Made by a program: the position numbers and the translations under genes. Below are positions 25,995-34,984 of a DNA stretch of 64,000 bases, in pieces. The first letter of the stretch is position 1, and the number at the start of each line of letters is the position of its first letter. Below the pieces are notes generated by a model that did no database searches, was not told the DNA's origin, and saw nothing but the letters and a program-made list of their open reading frames with translations. The stretch lies in contig NZ_PPEG02000011.1 in NCBI RefSeq assembly GCF_002899945.2, positions 192,119 to 256,118 of the forward strand, written 5' to 3'. This stretch comes from Chryseobacterium viscerum. GTDB lineage: Bacteria; Bacteroidota; Bacteroidia; Flavobacteriales; Weeksellaceae.

Positions 25995-26837
25995 TTAGTT
26001 CTTTTTAATGATTTTATAGCTTGCTGATTCCGTTGTGATGAGATAAATTCCGTCGGGCAGTTCGGTGATGTCAAACTTATTTTCACCTTTTACCGCTTCT
26101 GTAGCTTTCATCAGTTTTCCAGACTGGTCATATAAAGAGACTTTATCATTTTTCTTCAGCTCCATATGGAAGATTCCCGAAGTTGGATTAGGATAAATAT
26201 TCGCTTTGTCTTTGATGGTGTTTTCTGAGGTTCCCAGCATTGAAGCTTTTGTCCATGTAAACGCATCGAGACACATATAGAGATATCCTCCGGTGGATTG
26301 CAGCTGGATTTCATCAATGGTTGTGTTGCTGTTATTCTGGTTATTCAGGGTAGCCAGATCAATCAGAGTAAATCCGTTGTTGATGCCTGTTGTTCCCGCT
26401 GTTGCATTGAATGTTGTATTAAAGCCAGATGTTTTTGTGGTGGTGAACTTTGTAACTCCTGCTAATTTTCCTGTAATGATCAGCGTTCCTGACGAGGTAG
26501 TCTGGTTTAAAGCAGTATTGCTTAAGAATACCCAAAACTTGGACACAGTGAATGAAGAACTGCTTTTAACACTGAAGGAAGGAGCATTGATATTGGTTGT
26601 TCCTGTATTGTCGATGTAGACATTGTCATTCGCGGTTCCGTTCCATCCAGTGCCTGGATAATTGCTTTGAATTCTAAAAGTTCCGGCTTGTGAAACAATG
26701 TTGAATGTATATCCATTGCTGGTAAAATTTGTAGTGCCACCAGGTGAAGTTTCAAAAGTTACAGTGGTTATCTGTGCATTTGTAGCTGCAATATTGCTTA
26801 GGATAACAAAAATTGCAAAAAAGATGATTTTTTTCAT
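25995..26837 (-). CDS. Secreted protein with T9SS type A sorting domain
   Basis: A 280-aa protein with a signal peptide (cleavage near ATNAQ, residue 21) and a T9SS C-terminal domain (IYPNPTSGIFHMEL, YDQSGKLMK, LPDGIYLITTE, ending KIIKKN). It should therefore cross the outer membrane through the type IX system and be released or attached to the surface. The middle is Thr/Ser/Asn-rich beta structure with no catalytic motif I recognise. The pattern TVTFETSPGGTTNFTSNGYTF resembles carbohydrate-binding or adhesin-like sandwich domains, but this is only a resemblance. It is monocistronic. Confidence 0.82.
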   Translation of the reverse strand: MKKIIFFAIFVILSNIAATNAQITTVTFETSPGGTTNFTSNGYTFNIVSQAGTFRIQSNYPGTGWNGTANDNVYIDNTGTTNINAPSFSVKSSSSFTVSKFWVFLSNTALNQTTSSGTLIITGKLAGVTKFTTTKTSGFNTTFNATAGTTGINNGFTLIDLATLNNQNNSNTTIDEIQLQSTGGYLYMCLDAFTWTKASMLGTSENTIKDKANIYPNPTSGIFHMELKKNDKVSLYDQSGKLMKATEAVKGENKFDITELPDGIYLITTESASYKIIKKN

Positions 26838-27153
26838 GATACAGATTTTTTAAGGTTACAGAAGACAAAAAGCTTCCGGTACTGTTTGTATTCTCACGAA
26901 ATTTTTCCTGTAAAGGATACCACAAAGAAACAGCGAAATACAAAGCGATAACAGCGTGTTAAATGCCAAATTGAAAAATGCGTAGAAATACGTGATTTTA
27001 TTGTTTGGTATTATTATAATTTTGAAAAATGAATATTATGTTAATTAAAATGAATTTATTTCACAGTATGGTTAGTTTTTTTTCATAACTTGTAATGTGC
27101 AGTTACAGTAATTTTATTCTAAACCTATTATATAATTTAAAACAAGAAAAACT
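26838..27153. other. 316-bp divergent intergenic region
   Basis: It carries the start regions of the minus-strand T9SS gene and the plus-strand 27154 gene. A TAATTTTG box at 27017-27024 is the only promoter-like element I note, and it has no convincing -33 partner. No ORF, RNA gene or repeat is evident. Confidence 0.4.
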
Positions 27154-27480
27154 ATGGAACTACCTAAGCATGCAGTATCATTAGATGATGCAAAAACATG
27201 GATTACAAATTGGCAAAATACAAAAGGGATTGATGGAATGTCTATACGAGCTCACCTTATCCCCGCAAAAGACGTTCATGATATTTTCATTAAAGACAAA
27301 GGATTTGAAAAATATCGGGGGTATAATGCAATTACCAATGAAGGAGAATTTAAGTTTCTGATGGTAGGGGTAGATGCAGATGATAATGATATTGTAGATT
27401 ATGATAAAGGATATTATGTATATGATATGACGACCCCTTGTCCAAGTGTATGTTCCGTTGTGAAATGGTTGGATCTGTAA
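27154..27480 (+). CDS. Hypothetical cytoplasmic protein, 108 aa
   Basis: The protein begins MELPKHAVSLDDAKTWITNW, has no signal peptide, and ends with a Cys-containing tail (TTPCPSVCSVVKWLDL). A segment rich in Asp and Tyr (GVDADDNDIVDYDKGYYVYD) precedes the tail. I do not recognise a family. It lies 19 bp before a membrane protein/kinase/regulator set and could be an output or accessory protein, but it may simply be a neighbour. Confidence 0.6.
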   Translation: MELPKHAVSLDDAKTWITNWQNTKGIDGMSIRAHLIPAKDVHDIFIKDKGFEKYRGYNAITNEGEFKFLMVGVDADDNDIVDYDKGYYVYDMTTPCPSVCSVVKWLDL

Positions 27481-27499
27481 TCTGAAAAACTAGAGATCA

Positions 27500-28132
27500 T
27501 TGGATCATTGGATTGAAATATTGTCATTAATTGGAAAAGGCATTCTGCTGATTAATCTGGCAGTATATTGCATAGGCTTTTCCGGTTCTGGAAAAGCCTA
27601 TACATTTTTTATCGGCTATTTGGCCTGGATATTACTATGTGAAATTATTTTTTACGTAATGAATTATCAGAAGATTAATAATCTGTTTTTCTCTCATTAT
27701 TATCTGATAGGTCAGTTTTTGTTGCTGGGGTTGTTCTTTCATGAAATTTTAACGGAAAAATACCAGAAGAAAATAGCACGTACTCTTTTAATTATCATTC
27801 CTATCGTTCTCGTTATACAGTATATGATATATCCGGAAAAATATTATGTTTTTAATCTATTTGAAATTTTTGTCACTTCTTATTCTATTATAATTCTGGC
27901 ATTATTTCATTTATATAATATATTGGATACCAACAAGAAATATAATTATATAAGTCTGGGACTTTTACTGTATCTGATAAGCAGTACCGTGATATTTTTG
28001 TCAGGAAATCTGTATACGGTGATGAATAGGAAGCTGCATAAAGAAATATGGGTATTCAATGTGGTTATGTTTATTGTGTACCAGATTTTTATTCTGACAG
28101 AATATCTTTCTTCCCGTAGAAAAAATGTGTAA
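27500..28132 (+). CDS. Seven-helix integral membrane protein (possible sensor)
   Basis: A 210-aa protein of roughly seven hydrophobic helices separated by short loops, ending in basic SSRRKNV. The start is taken as the TTG at 27500 because the first helix (ILSLIGKGILLINLAVYCI) follows at once and no ATG fits; this start is uncertain. Stand-alone multi-helix proteins next to a histidine kinase often act as sensing or ligand-binding units. Its stop is 21 bp before the kinase start. The family itself is not recognised. Confidence 0.6.
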   Translation: MDHWIEILSLIGKGILLINLAVYCIGFSGSGKAYTFFIGYLAWILLCEIIFYVMNYQKINNLFFSHYYLIGQFLLLGLFFHEILTEKYQKKIARTLLIIIPIVLVIQYMIYPEKYYVFNLFEIFVTSYSIIILALFHLYNILDTNKKYNYISLGLLLYLISSTVIFLSGNLYTVMNRKLHKEIWVFNVVMFIVYQIFILTEYLSSRRKNV

Positions 28133-28153
28133 TTACTGTTATGATTTTACAAA

Positions 28154-28930
28154 ATGAATGAGAATACAATTATTTCCACTATCGTTTACACCTTTCTGGC
28201 ATTTACCTTATTGGCTGTTACCCTGATCATATTTTATTATTTTTCAAATAAGAAAATAACAAGAAATCTTATTCAGAAAAAAGAGCTGGAGGTCAGATAT
28301 GAGAAAGATCTTACGCACGCTATTATAAGTGCTCAGGAAAAAGAAAAGCTGCGGATCGCTCAGGATCTGCATGATGACATCAGCTCAAAACTAAGCGTGG
28401 TCTCTTTACATATCCATCTCCTGGATTTTGATAATCTGGCCAGAGAAGAATACAACGATCAGAAAAATAAAATCATACATCTGGTCAACAAAACTGCCGA
28501 AAGCGCCAGACAAATCTCTCATGATCTGCTTCCTCCCATTTTAGAAAAATTTGGACTGCATGCTGCAATAGATGCATTGTGCTCAGAAATTAACCTATCC
28601 AAAACCCTGCAGGTTACTTATTCTAACAGTCTATATTTTGCAAAAGCAGAGGATGAAAAAAATTTACATATCTTTAGAATACTTCAGGAGCTCATTAACA
28701 ATTCTATAAAACACGGTGAAAGTACTCATATTGACATAGAATTTTTGGGGAAAGACGGAAAGAATACCTGTATCTATAAAGATGACGGTAAAGGATTTAA
28801 TCTTGATGAAAATACTTTGAAAGGAGGATTAGGGTTGCGAAATATCAGAAGCAGGGTAGAACTTATCAATGGAACACTGAACATTGAAAGTGAAAACAAT
28901 AAAGGAATTACTGTTGAATTTACATTTTAA
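28154..28930 (+). CDS. Sensor histidine kinase (HisKA_3 / NarX-like)
   Basis: A 258-aa kinase with one N-terminal membrane helix (about residues 9-30). The HisKA_3 phosphoacceptor region EKLRIAQDLHDDISSKL carries His73. An HATPase_c domain follows with the N-box ELINNSIKHGE, G1 DDGKGF and G2 GGLGLRNIRSR. This is the family that signals to LuxR-type response regulators, and one is encoded 11 bp downstream. The protein has almost no periplasmic sensor domain, so the upstream seven-helix protein may supply sensing. The signal is unknown. Confidence 0.93.
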   Translation: MNENTIISTIVYTFLAFTLLAVTLIIFYYFSNKKITRNLIQKKELEVRYEKDLTHAIISAQEKEKLRIAQDLHDDISSKLSVVSLHIHLLDFDNLAREEYNDQKNKIIHLVNKTAESARQISHDLLPPILEKFGLHAAIDALCSEINLSKTLQVTYSNSLYFAKAEDEKNLHIFRILQELINNSIKHGESTHIDIEFLGKDGKNTCIYKDDGKGFNLDENTLKGGLGLRNIRSRVELINGTLNIESENNKGITVEFTF

Positions 28931-28941
28931 ATATTTATAAG

Positions 28942-29631
28942 ATGGAAAAGGATATGATTCGTGTAATAACTGTAGATGATGAAGCGCTGTTTCGTCAGGG
29001 AATTTCATTGCTGATACAGAGAGAGAAAGATATTGAGCTGGTAAGCGATTTCAGCAATGGGAAAGAGCTGCTTGATGCACTTATAACGCTGGAAGAACTG
29101 CCGGATATCATCCTGATGGATCTCAATATGCCGGAAATTAACGGAGTAGAAGCGACCAAACAAATCCATGTCAAATATCCTCAGATCAAGATTGTTGCAT
29201 TGACGAGCTATAATACAAAAGCGTTTATTGTCAATATGATACAGTCGGGAGCCTGTTCCTTTCTTAAAAAAAACTCAAGTCCCGCAGAATTACTCACTGC
29301 AATCCGGGAAGTATATAGTAAAGGTTTTTTCTATAATAATGAAGTAATGGAAGCATTACATCAAAACCTTACAGAACCTAAAAAGAAAGTTTCCAGTATT
29401 TTTGATGCCAATCATATTTCCAAGAGAGAAAAAGAGGTGTTGGAATTAATCTGTAAACAATACAGCACTTCTGAAATCGCAGATCAACTTTTTTTAAGCT
29501 CCAGAACCGTTGAAGGGCATCGCAATAGTCTTCTGCTGAAAACCGGAGCCAAAAATACGGCAGGTTTAGTGGTGTATGCCATAGAAAGTAAGATTGCAGA
29601 TATGAACTACTTAAAAGACCGGTTCGAATAA
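28942..29631 (+). CDS. NarL/FixJ-family response regulator
   Basis: A 229-aa regulator. The receiver domain starts IRVITVDDEALFRQG; the phosphoacceptor is Asp60 in DIILMDLNMPEING, with Thr/Ser and Lys of LTSYN and FLKKNSS further on. A C-terminal LuxR helix-turn-helix follows (ISKREKEVLELICKQY, SEIADQLFLSSRTVEGHR). It is the cognate partner of the kinase just upstream. The start may be the ATG at 28942 or the one four codons later. Targets are unknown. Confidence 0.93.
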   Translation: MEKDMIRVITVDDEALFRQGISLLIQREKDIELVSDFSNGKELLDALITLEELPDIILMDLNMPEINGVEATKQIHVKYPQIKIVALTSYNTKAFIVNMIQSGACSFLKKNSSPAELLTAIREVYSKGFFYNNEVMEALHQNLTEPKKKVSSIFDANHISKREKEVLELICKQYSTSEIADQLFLSSRTVEGHRNSLLLKTGAKNTAGLVVYAIESKIADMNYLKDRFE

Positions 29632-29741
29632 ATATTCTTTGAGCTGTTTTCATTAACAAATTAAATAAAATTTATATTTTCTGATAACATGAGTTTTTGT
29701 TTTTATAAGCAGATGCAGATGATTTGTTTGTGAAAAAATAA

Positions 29742-29749
29742 TAATTTTG
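29742..29749 (+). promoter_or_regulatory. -7 element before the DUF1398 gene
   Basis: TAATTTTG lies 36 bases before the ATG at 29786 and matches TAnnTTTG. Confidence 0.4.
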
Positions 29750-29785
29750 TACCCTTAAATAGTAACACTCAGAAAATACAAAAGA

Positions 29786-30178
29786 ATGAAATTTACAATT
29801 GAAAACATTAAAGCAGAACACCAAAAAGTAAAAAGCGGAGCCGATTTTCCTCAATATATTCAAGCTATAAAGGCGTTGGGTGTTTCTCACTACAAAGCAT
29901 ATGTCTCGGAAGGAAATACCGAATACTTCAATGCCGAAAACCAATCTGTGCAGACCGGAAGCAAGTATGATTCTCTCACCATTTCCGATACCTTAAACCT
30001 CGAAAATTTTAAAGTAAGGCTGAAGCTTCACCAACAAGGAGGAACAGATTACATGACTTTTTGTAAAGATTGTGCAGAAAACGGAATCAAAGGCTGGACA
30101 ATGGATCTCCATGCGATGACCTGTACTTATTTTGACCAGAATGAAAATGATATTCTGGCAGAACAGGTTCCTGGATAA
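29786..30178 (+). CDS. DUF1398 protein (YbcV-like)
   Basis: A 130-aa protein with the DUF1398 layout: an N-terminal helix FTIENIKAEHQKVKSGADFP, then LGVSHYKAYVSEGNTEYF, and near the end FCKDCAENGIKGWTMDLHAMTCTYFDQ. The family is widespread as a small phage- or stress-associated protein of unknown function; the conserved CxxC and final TCTY suggest metal or redox sensitivity, which is speculative. It is monocistronic with its own promoter box. Confidence 0.85.
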   Translation: MKFTIENIKAEHQKVKSGADFPQYIQAIKALGVSHYKAYVSEGNTEYFNAENQSVQTGSKYDSLTISDTLNLENFKVRLKLHQQGGTDYMTFCKDCAENGIKGWTMDLHAMTCTYFDQNENDILAEQVPG

Positions 30179-30244
30179 TACTTTATAGATAATAGAGGTA
30201 ACCCATTTCATCAGAATCTCTTTAAATCACCGTGTAAAATATTG

Positions 30245-30276
30245 TTTGCTATTATTGATTTAAATTATTAATTTTG
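30245..30276 (+). promoter_or_regulatory. Promoter of the DUF2490 gene
   Basis: TTTG (30245-30248), a 20-base spacer and TAATTTTG (30269-30276) give a full Bacteroidota -33/-7 pair. The predicted leader is about 25 bases. Confidence 0.6.
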
Positions 30277-30308
30277 TTAAAAACGATAGATAATAATAAT
30301 TGTTAAGC

Positions 30309-30986
30309 ATGAGAAAGGTTTTTACGAAGTTGGCATTTACGGTATTAAGTTTAGGATCAATATTGACATATGCCCAAAAAAATGATATGGGAGCATGGTA
30401 TATGTATTTTGGAAATAACAAGATCAGCAAGAAGCTGAACTGGCACAATGAGATTCAGTACCGTAATTTCGACGCAGTAGGAGACCTGGAACAATTGCTG
30501 ATCCGTACAGGGATTGGATATGATCTTACAGAAAATAATAATAATGTTTTACTAGGATATGGTTTCATTCTGAGCCAGCCCTATGTAAGTGGTGAGAAAA
30601 AAGAGAATATTGAACACAGAATTTTCCAGCAGTTTATAACCAAGCAGAAATTCGGACGTTTTAATCTTCAGCACCGTTACCGTTTGGAAGAACGTTTTCT
30701 GGAAGACGATTTCAGGATGAGATTCCGTTATATGATTGGAGTAAATATTCCGATTACCCAAAAGGAAATGCTGCCAAAAACCTTGTATGCTTCGGTGTAT
30801 AATGAGATCTTTCTTCACTTTAATAGTCCGGTTTTCGATAGAAACAGAGTCTATGGAGCTTTAGGATATGTCATCAATAAAAACATGAGGATTGAAGCAG
30901 GTTATATGAATCAGATTCAGGAAAACAGGAACCGTGGGCAGATTCAGATTGGTTTTTATAACAATATTCCGTTTACTAAAAACTAA
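30309..30986 (+). CDS. DUF2490 outer-membrane beta-barrel-like protein
   Basis: A 225-aa exported protein. The ATG at 30309 begins the signal peptide (MRKVFTKLAFTVLSL, cut near TYAQ), better than the TTG at 30300. The mature chain alternates polar and hydrophobic residues through many strands (WHNEIQYRNFD, RFNLQHRYRLEERFL, YASVYNEIFLHF) and ends QIQIGFYNNIPF. This matches DUF2490 proteins, thought to be small outer-membrane barrels. Function is unknown. Transcribed alone from the promoter just upstream. Confidence 0.85.
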   Translation: MRKVFTKLAFTVLSLGSILTYAQKNDMGAWYMYFGNNKISKKLNWHNEIQYRNFDAVGDLEQLLIRTGIGYDLTENNNNVLLGYGFILSQPYVSGEKKENIEHRIFQQFITKQKFGRFNLQHRYRLEERFLEDDFRMRFRYMIGVNIPITQKEMLPKTLYASVYNEIFLHFNSPVFDRNRVYGALGYVINKNMRIEAGYMNQIQENRNRGQIQIGFYNNIPFTKN

Positions 30987-31065
30987 TATTGATCGGTATC
31001 GCTGAATGCTCTGATGAAATCATTATTTAAAAAATAAAATAATAAACACAAATAAATAGACACTT

Positions 31066-32070
31066 ATGCATTCAGGAAAAAGATTTGGAGCTCGTGAGTT
31101 CATTAGTTGGACCAGAAGAAGTATTTACGCACTGATTATATTATCAGCTATTCCTACAGTCCTGTACTTTTTAGGCTGGACATTTCTCTCTGTTCCGTGG
31201 CAGCCGATTGCCATCATGGGAACTGCAGTAGCATTCATTGTAGGATTTAAAAACAATGCCAGTTACAGCAGGCTCTGGGAAGCAAGGCAGATTTATGGAG
31301 CTATCATTAACGACAGCCGCAGTTTTGGATATATTCTCAGAGATGCGCTGATCTCAAAAGATTCCGCTAAAGTAAAAGAGATGTTTCTTCGTCATTATGC
31401 ATGGCTTACAGCGCTGAGATTTCAGCTTCGCGAGCCAAGAGCATGGGAAAACATGGGAACAGCCCAGTTCGATGAATATTCCAAAAAGTATGACATTCCG
31501 GAGAGACTTTCCAAACTGGATGAGGAATTGAAAAATTATCTTTCAGAACCTGAAGTCCAGTATATTTTAAGCAAAAAGAACAGAGCAACACAATTGATGG
31601 CCAGCCAAAGTAAAGCATTGTCTGAAGCCTATGAAAAAGGAGAGTTGAACGATTTTCAATGGACGCAGATCAACCAGCAATTGGTAAAGTTTACCGATAG
31701 TCAGGGAAAAGCTGAAAGAATTAAAAACTTTCCTTATCCCAGAAATTTTTCTTCTATTACCACTTATCTTTTGCTGTTATTTATCGTCTTTGTGCCTTTC
31801 GGATTGCTGAAAGAATTTGATAAATTAGGAGAAGGAACCATCGTGGAAGGATGGGCAATATGGTTTAATATTCCGTTTTCTTTACTGGTAACATGGTGTT
31901 TTCATACCCTGGACAGTGTAGGAGAAGCTTCTGTCAATCCATTTGAAGGAAGCCCCAATGATGTTCCCATCACTCAGATCAGCCGTACCATTGAAATTGA
32001 TATGAGAGATATGCTGGATGAATCTGACCTTCCGCCGGCCATTACTCCGAAGAATAATATTGTACTTTAA
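31066..32070 (+). CDS. Bestrophin-family ion channel
   Basis: A 334-aa membrane protein of the bacterial bestrophin family (pentameric anion or cation channels). An early hydrophobic pair (ALIILSAIPTVLYFLGW, IMGTAVAFIVGFKNNASYSRLWEARQIYG) is followed by a helical cytoplasmic part. A second membrane pair begins at about residue 225. The family signature GEASVNPFEGSPNDVPITQISRTIEIDMRDML is easily seen at the C-terminus. Bacterial members conduct ions passively; ion preference cannot be read here. An Na+/H+-type antiporter follows downstream after a palindrome, so both may serve ion balance, but they are probably separate units. Confidence 0.93.
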   Translation: MHSGKRFGAREFISWTRRSIYALIILSAIPTVLYFLGWTFLSVPWQPIAIMGTAVAFIVGFKNNASYSRLWEARQIYGAIINDSRSFGYILRDALISKDSAKVKEMFLRHYAWLTALRFQLREPRAWENMGTAQFDEYSKKYDIPERLSKLDEELKNYLSEPEVQYILSKKNRATQLMASQSKALSEAYEKGELNDFQWTQINQQLVKFTDSQGKAERIKNFPYPRNFSSITTYLLLLFIVFVPFGLLKEFDKLGEGTIVEGWAIWFNIPFSLLVTWCFHTLDSVGEASVNPFEGSPNDVPITQISRTIEIDMRDMLDESDLPPAITPKNNIVL

Positions 32071-32126
32071 CCCTTTTTGTTTTATATTCTTATAAAACAA
32101 AAAGAGTTGGACTTAGAATATAAAGG

Positions 32127-32159
32127 AAACCTTATAGGTTTCTAAAACCTATAAGGTTT
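32127..32159. repeat. Perfect 15-bp palindrome, extragenic
   Basis: The arms AAACCTTATAGGTTT and AAACCTATAAGGTTT are exact reverse complements around the loop CTA. There is no long T run, so it is a weak terminator at best. It resembles the short palindromic extragenic repeats of Flavobacteriia. Confidence 0.75.
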
Positions 32160-32219
32160 GGATAATAAGTAAGTTATATCCAGAAATAAAAATAACACTT
32201 AAAAAAAAACTGACTCAAA

Positions 32220-33833
32220 ATGATTCACAGTTATGTTATAATATCCATTGCAGTACTGCTATCTGTGATGATATTGGTGATGATCGGGCAAAAACTAAAA
32301 GTCGCTTATCCGATTTTTCTTGTGATTGCAGGATTATTGATAAGCTTTATACCGGGAATGCCCCGTATTGAAATAGAACCTGACCTTGTTTTTCTTATTT
32401 TCCTGCCGCCTATTTTGTTTGAAGCGGCCTGGTTTACCTCTTGGCAGGACTTTCATAAATGGAGAAAGCAGATTTTTTCAATGGCTTTTGGATTGGTATT
32501 TTTAACCTCAATAGTCGTGGCCTATCTTTCGTCCTCCATTATTCCTGGCCTTACAATAGCCATGGGATTCTTGTTGGGAGGGGTCAATTCCCCGCCGGAT
32601 GCGGTAGCGGCTACTTCCGTACTGAAGCATATGAAAATCCCTAAAAAGATCACCAGTATTCTGGAAGGGGAGAGTCTTATTAATGATGCATCCAGTTTGA
32701 TTGTATTCAAATTTGCTCTGGCAGCAGTTATTTCAGGACAGTTTATCTGGAGAGATGCTGTTCAGGATTTCTTTACCATGGCAATTGGAGGAATTGCGGT
32801 AGGAGTTGCTGTCGGTTTTCTGTTTGGCGCATTATTGAGAGTTATTCCTACAAACTCCAATATCGATACCATCATCACGCTTATTGTACCTTATATCATG
32901 TATGTGGGGGCGGAACATTTTCATTTTTCCGGAGTACTTTCAGTAGTTACCGGAGGGTTGTTGATGTCATACAATTCACATTGTTATCTAAGCCATACCT
33001 CAAGGATCCAATCCGGAAATGTATGGAGTGTCCTGATATTTCTTATGAATACGATCATCTTTATCCTGATTGGTCTTGAACTTCCTATCGTAGTCGAAGG
33101 AATGAAAGAATATACCATTTCAGAAGGTATTTTCTACAGTGTAGTGATTGGTGGGGCTATCATCGGGACAAGAATTCTATACAGTTATGCATTGATGTAT
33201 TTCCCAAGAGTATGCTCCAAAGAATTAAGATTAAAAGTTCCCAAGCCGGATTGGCGGGAGCCGTTTATCATCAGTTTTGCGGCGATGAGAGGGGTCGTTT
33301 CATTGGCTGCAGCATTGTCGATACCCGCTTTTTTACCAAACGGAGAAGCATTTCCACATCGGAATATTATTTTATTTGTAACTTTCGTTATCATATTGAT
33401 TACGCTGGTAGGACAAGGATTATTGCTGAGTCCGATCCTGAAATTATTGAATATCCAGGATTCCGGAAGTGAACTGCCGGAAGAAAAACAGGAAGTCATT
33501 CTTATGCGCAAGCTGAAAGAAACAGCATTGCACAAACTGGATAATGATTTTTCTGAGCTGGCCGTAACAAACAGTCTGGTACGTCATCAAAAACATAAAC
33601 TGGAAAACGAAATGATGCTGATGGCAGACAAAGCCCAATGTATGGCTTCCACAGGAGATTATGTAACGGCAATTAATGAAAATAAAGATGTCTTGCGCCA
33701 GGTTATTCAGGCACAGAGAAACGAATTGCACAGAATGAAAAGAGAAAAGATATTTGATGATCATGTGATGAGAGCCATTGAAATGCAGCTGGATTTTGAT
33801 GAAGCGAAGATCACCGGTTTTTCACATGGGTAA
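32220..33833 (+). CDS. CPA1-type Na+(K+)/H+ antiporter
   Basis: A 537-aa transporter with about twelve membrane helices. The family signatures FLPPILFEAAW (residues 61-71), GGVNSPPDAVAATSV and GESLINDASSLIVF (Asn155-Asp156, the ion-binding ND pair) are intact. A later helix has PFIISFAAMRGVVSLAAALSIP. After about residue 410 comes a charged cytoplasmic tail with helical repeats, likely regulatory. It exchanges Na+ or K+ for protons across the inner membrane. It is transcribed alone, about 60 bp after a palindromic repeat. Confidence 0.95.
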   Translation: MIHSYVIISIAVLLSVMILVMIGQKLKVAYPIFLVIAGLLISFIPGMPRIEIEPDLVFLIFLPPILFEAAWFTSWQDFHKWRKQIFSMAFGLVFLTSIVVAYLSSSIIPGLTIAMGFLLGGVNSPPDAVAATSVLKHMKIPKKITSILEGESLINDASSLIVFKFALAAVISGQFIWRDAVQDFFTMAIGGIAVGVAVGFLFGALLRVIPTNSNIDTIITLIVPYIMYVGAEHFHFSGVLSVVTGGLLMSYNSHCYLSHTSRIQSGNVWSVLIFLMNTIIFILIGLELPIVVEGMKEYTISEGIFYSVVIGGAIIGTRILYSYALMYFPRVCSKELRLKVPKPDWREPFIISFAAMRGVVSLAAALSIPAFLPNGEAFPHRNIILFVTFVIILITLVGQGLLLSPILKLLNIQDSGSELPEEKQEVILMRKLKETALHKLDNDFSELAVTNSLVRHQKHKLENEMMLMADKAQCMASTGDYVTAINENKDVLRQVIQAQRNELHRMKREKIFDDHVMRAIEMQLDFDEAKITGFSHG

Positions 33834-34048
33834 TTAAAAAGAAAACCACAAAAGTCACAAAACAATTTAGGATAAAATGAACATGCACTTGTAGAAAGTT
33901 CACAAAATGAAAATCTCAGGATTTTCAGAACTTAAGTGTACTTCTCGCTAATAAAACTTTAAACAACTTAAGTGTTAAAAAAATATGCCTTTTGTGATTA
34001 AATGTTTCAGACAAAATATTATAAAATTAAACATATTAAATCCATAAT
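33834..34048. other. 215-bp spacer, degenerate sequence
   Basis: The stretch contains ACCACAAAAGTCACAAAA (about 33844-33861), two CTTAAGTGT segments (about 33931 and 33967) and a later TTTTGTGATTAAATG. Such CACAAAA/TTTTGTG words recur in Flavobacteriia spacers, so this may be a worn-down extragenic repeat. No gene is seen. Confidence 0.3.
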
Positions 34049-34474
34049 ATGAACACACCCATCACCGTTCAGTACAAAATAAATGCTCCGGCTGAAAAAG
34101 TCTGGAAAGCATTAACCGATAAAAATGAAATGAAATCCTGGTATTTTGATATCCAGGATTTTGACTTAGAAATAGGGAAGCAATTCAATTTCTATGAGCC
34201 TGGTGGAGAAAATAAATACCACCATCAGGGTGAGATTTTAGAAATAATACCCAATCAGAAGCTAAAACACACATGGTCATATCCTGATTCTTCACCTTTG
34301 AAAACAGTGGTCACCTGGGAATTACAATCTGAAGATGGACAGACTGTGATAACGCTGACCCATGAAGGAATTGAAAATTTCAAAGATTTAGGCGACGGAT
34401 TTTCAAGAGAAAACTTTACACAAGGCTGGAAAGCTATCGTAGGACAAAGCTTAAAAATATATCTGGAAAACTAA
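34049..34474 (+). CDS. SRPBCC (AHSA1-like) family protein
   Basis: A 141-aa protein with the START/AHSA1 helix-grip pattern: VQYKINAPAEKVWKALTDKNEMKSWYF at the start, then HQGEILEIIPNQKLKHTWSYPD, TVVTWELQSEDGQTVITLTHEG and a C-terminal helix FTQGWKAIVGQSLKIYLEN. The fold binds hydrophobic ligands or, in Aha1, Hsp90; the ligand here is unknown. It heads a three-gene operon (SRPBCC-GNAT-VOC) with gaps of 3 bp and an overlap. Confidence 0.9.
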   Translation: MNTPITVQYKINAPAEKVWKALTDKNEMKSWYFDIQDFDLEIGKQFNFYEPGGENKYHHQGEILEIIPNQKLKHTWSYPDSSPLKTVVTWELQSEDGQTVITLTHEGIENFKDLGDGFSRENFTQGWKAIVGQSLKIYLEN

Positions 34475-34477
34475 ATC

Positions 34478-34984
34478 ATGATTACATTACTGCCTTTTAC
34501 AATGGAAGACGTACCGTTGCTTATTTCAAAGATAACCGATGAAAGAATGCTTCTTCAGTTTGCCGGACCTGCCTACCATTTTCCGCTCACAGAACAACAG
34601 CTGGAAACCGATTTGTCTGATAAAAACAGAACCTTATTTAAAATTACAGATCAGACCGGAAATACAATGGGGCATGCTCAGATTTTTTTGAAAGAAAAGA
34701 CATTCCTTTTGGGAAGAATTCTGATCTGGGATGAAAACAACAGAGGAAAAGGGTATGGAAAAAAAGTAATGCAGGAGCTTCTGAAATACGGTTTCAGTCA
34801 TTTTGATAAAGAAACCGCGGAACTGAACGTTTACGACTGGAATACCGGAGCTATTGAATGTTACAGAAAAGTAGGTTTCGCTTTTGATCCTGACGTTAAA
34901 AGTGAAGCAAAGATTGATCAGGAAACGTGGATTTCCCTGAATATGAAAATCCATAAAAACACCTTTGAATTACAGGAATCATGA
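34478..34984 (+). CDS. GNAT-family N-acetyltransferase
   Basis: A 168-aa acyl-CoA-dependent acetyltransferase. The fold order is clear: N-terminal ITLLPFTMEDVPLLISKITD, a strand FLLGRILIWDE, then motif A NRGKGYGKKVMQELLKYGF (the Q/RxxGxG/A-type acetyl-CoA loop) and motif B NVYDWNTGAIECYRKVGF. It resembles the RimJ/RimL branch, which acetylates small molecules or protein N-termini; the substrate is open. Its stop overlaps the following ATG. Confidence 0.92.
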   Translation: MITLLPFTMEDVPLLISKITDERMLLQFAGPAYHFPLTEQQLETDLSDKNRTLFKITDQTGNTMGHAQIFLKEKTFLLGRILIWDENNRGKGYGKKVMQELLKYGFSHFDKETAELNVYDWNTGAIECYRKVGFAFDPDVKSEAKIDQETWISLNMKIHKNTFELQES

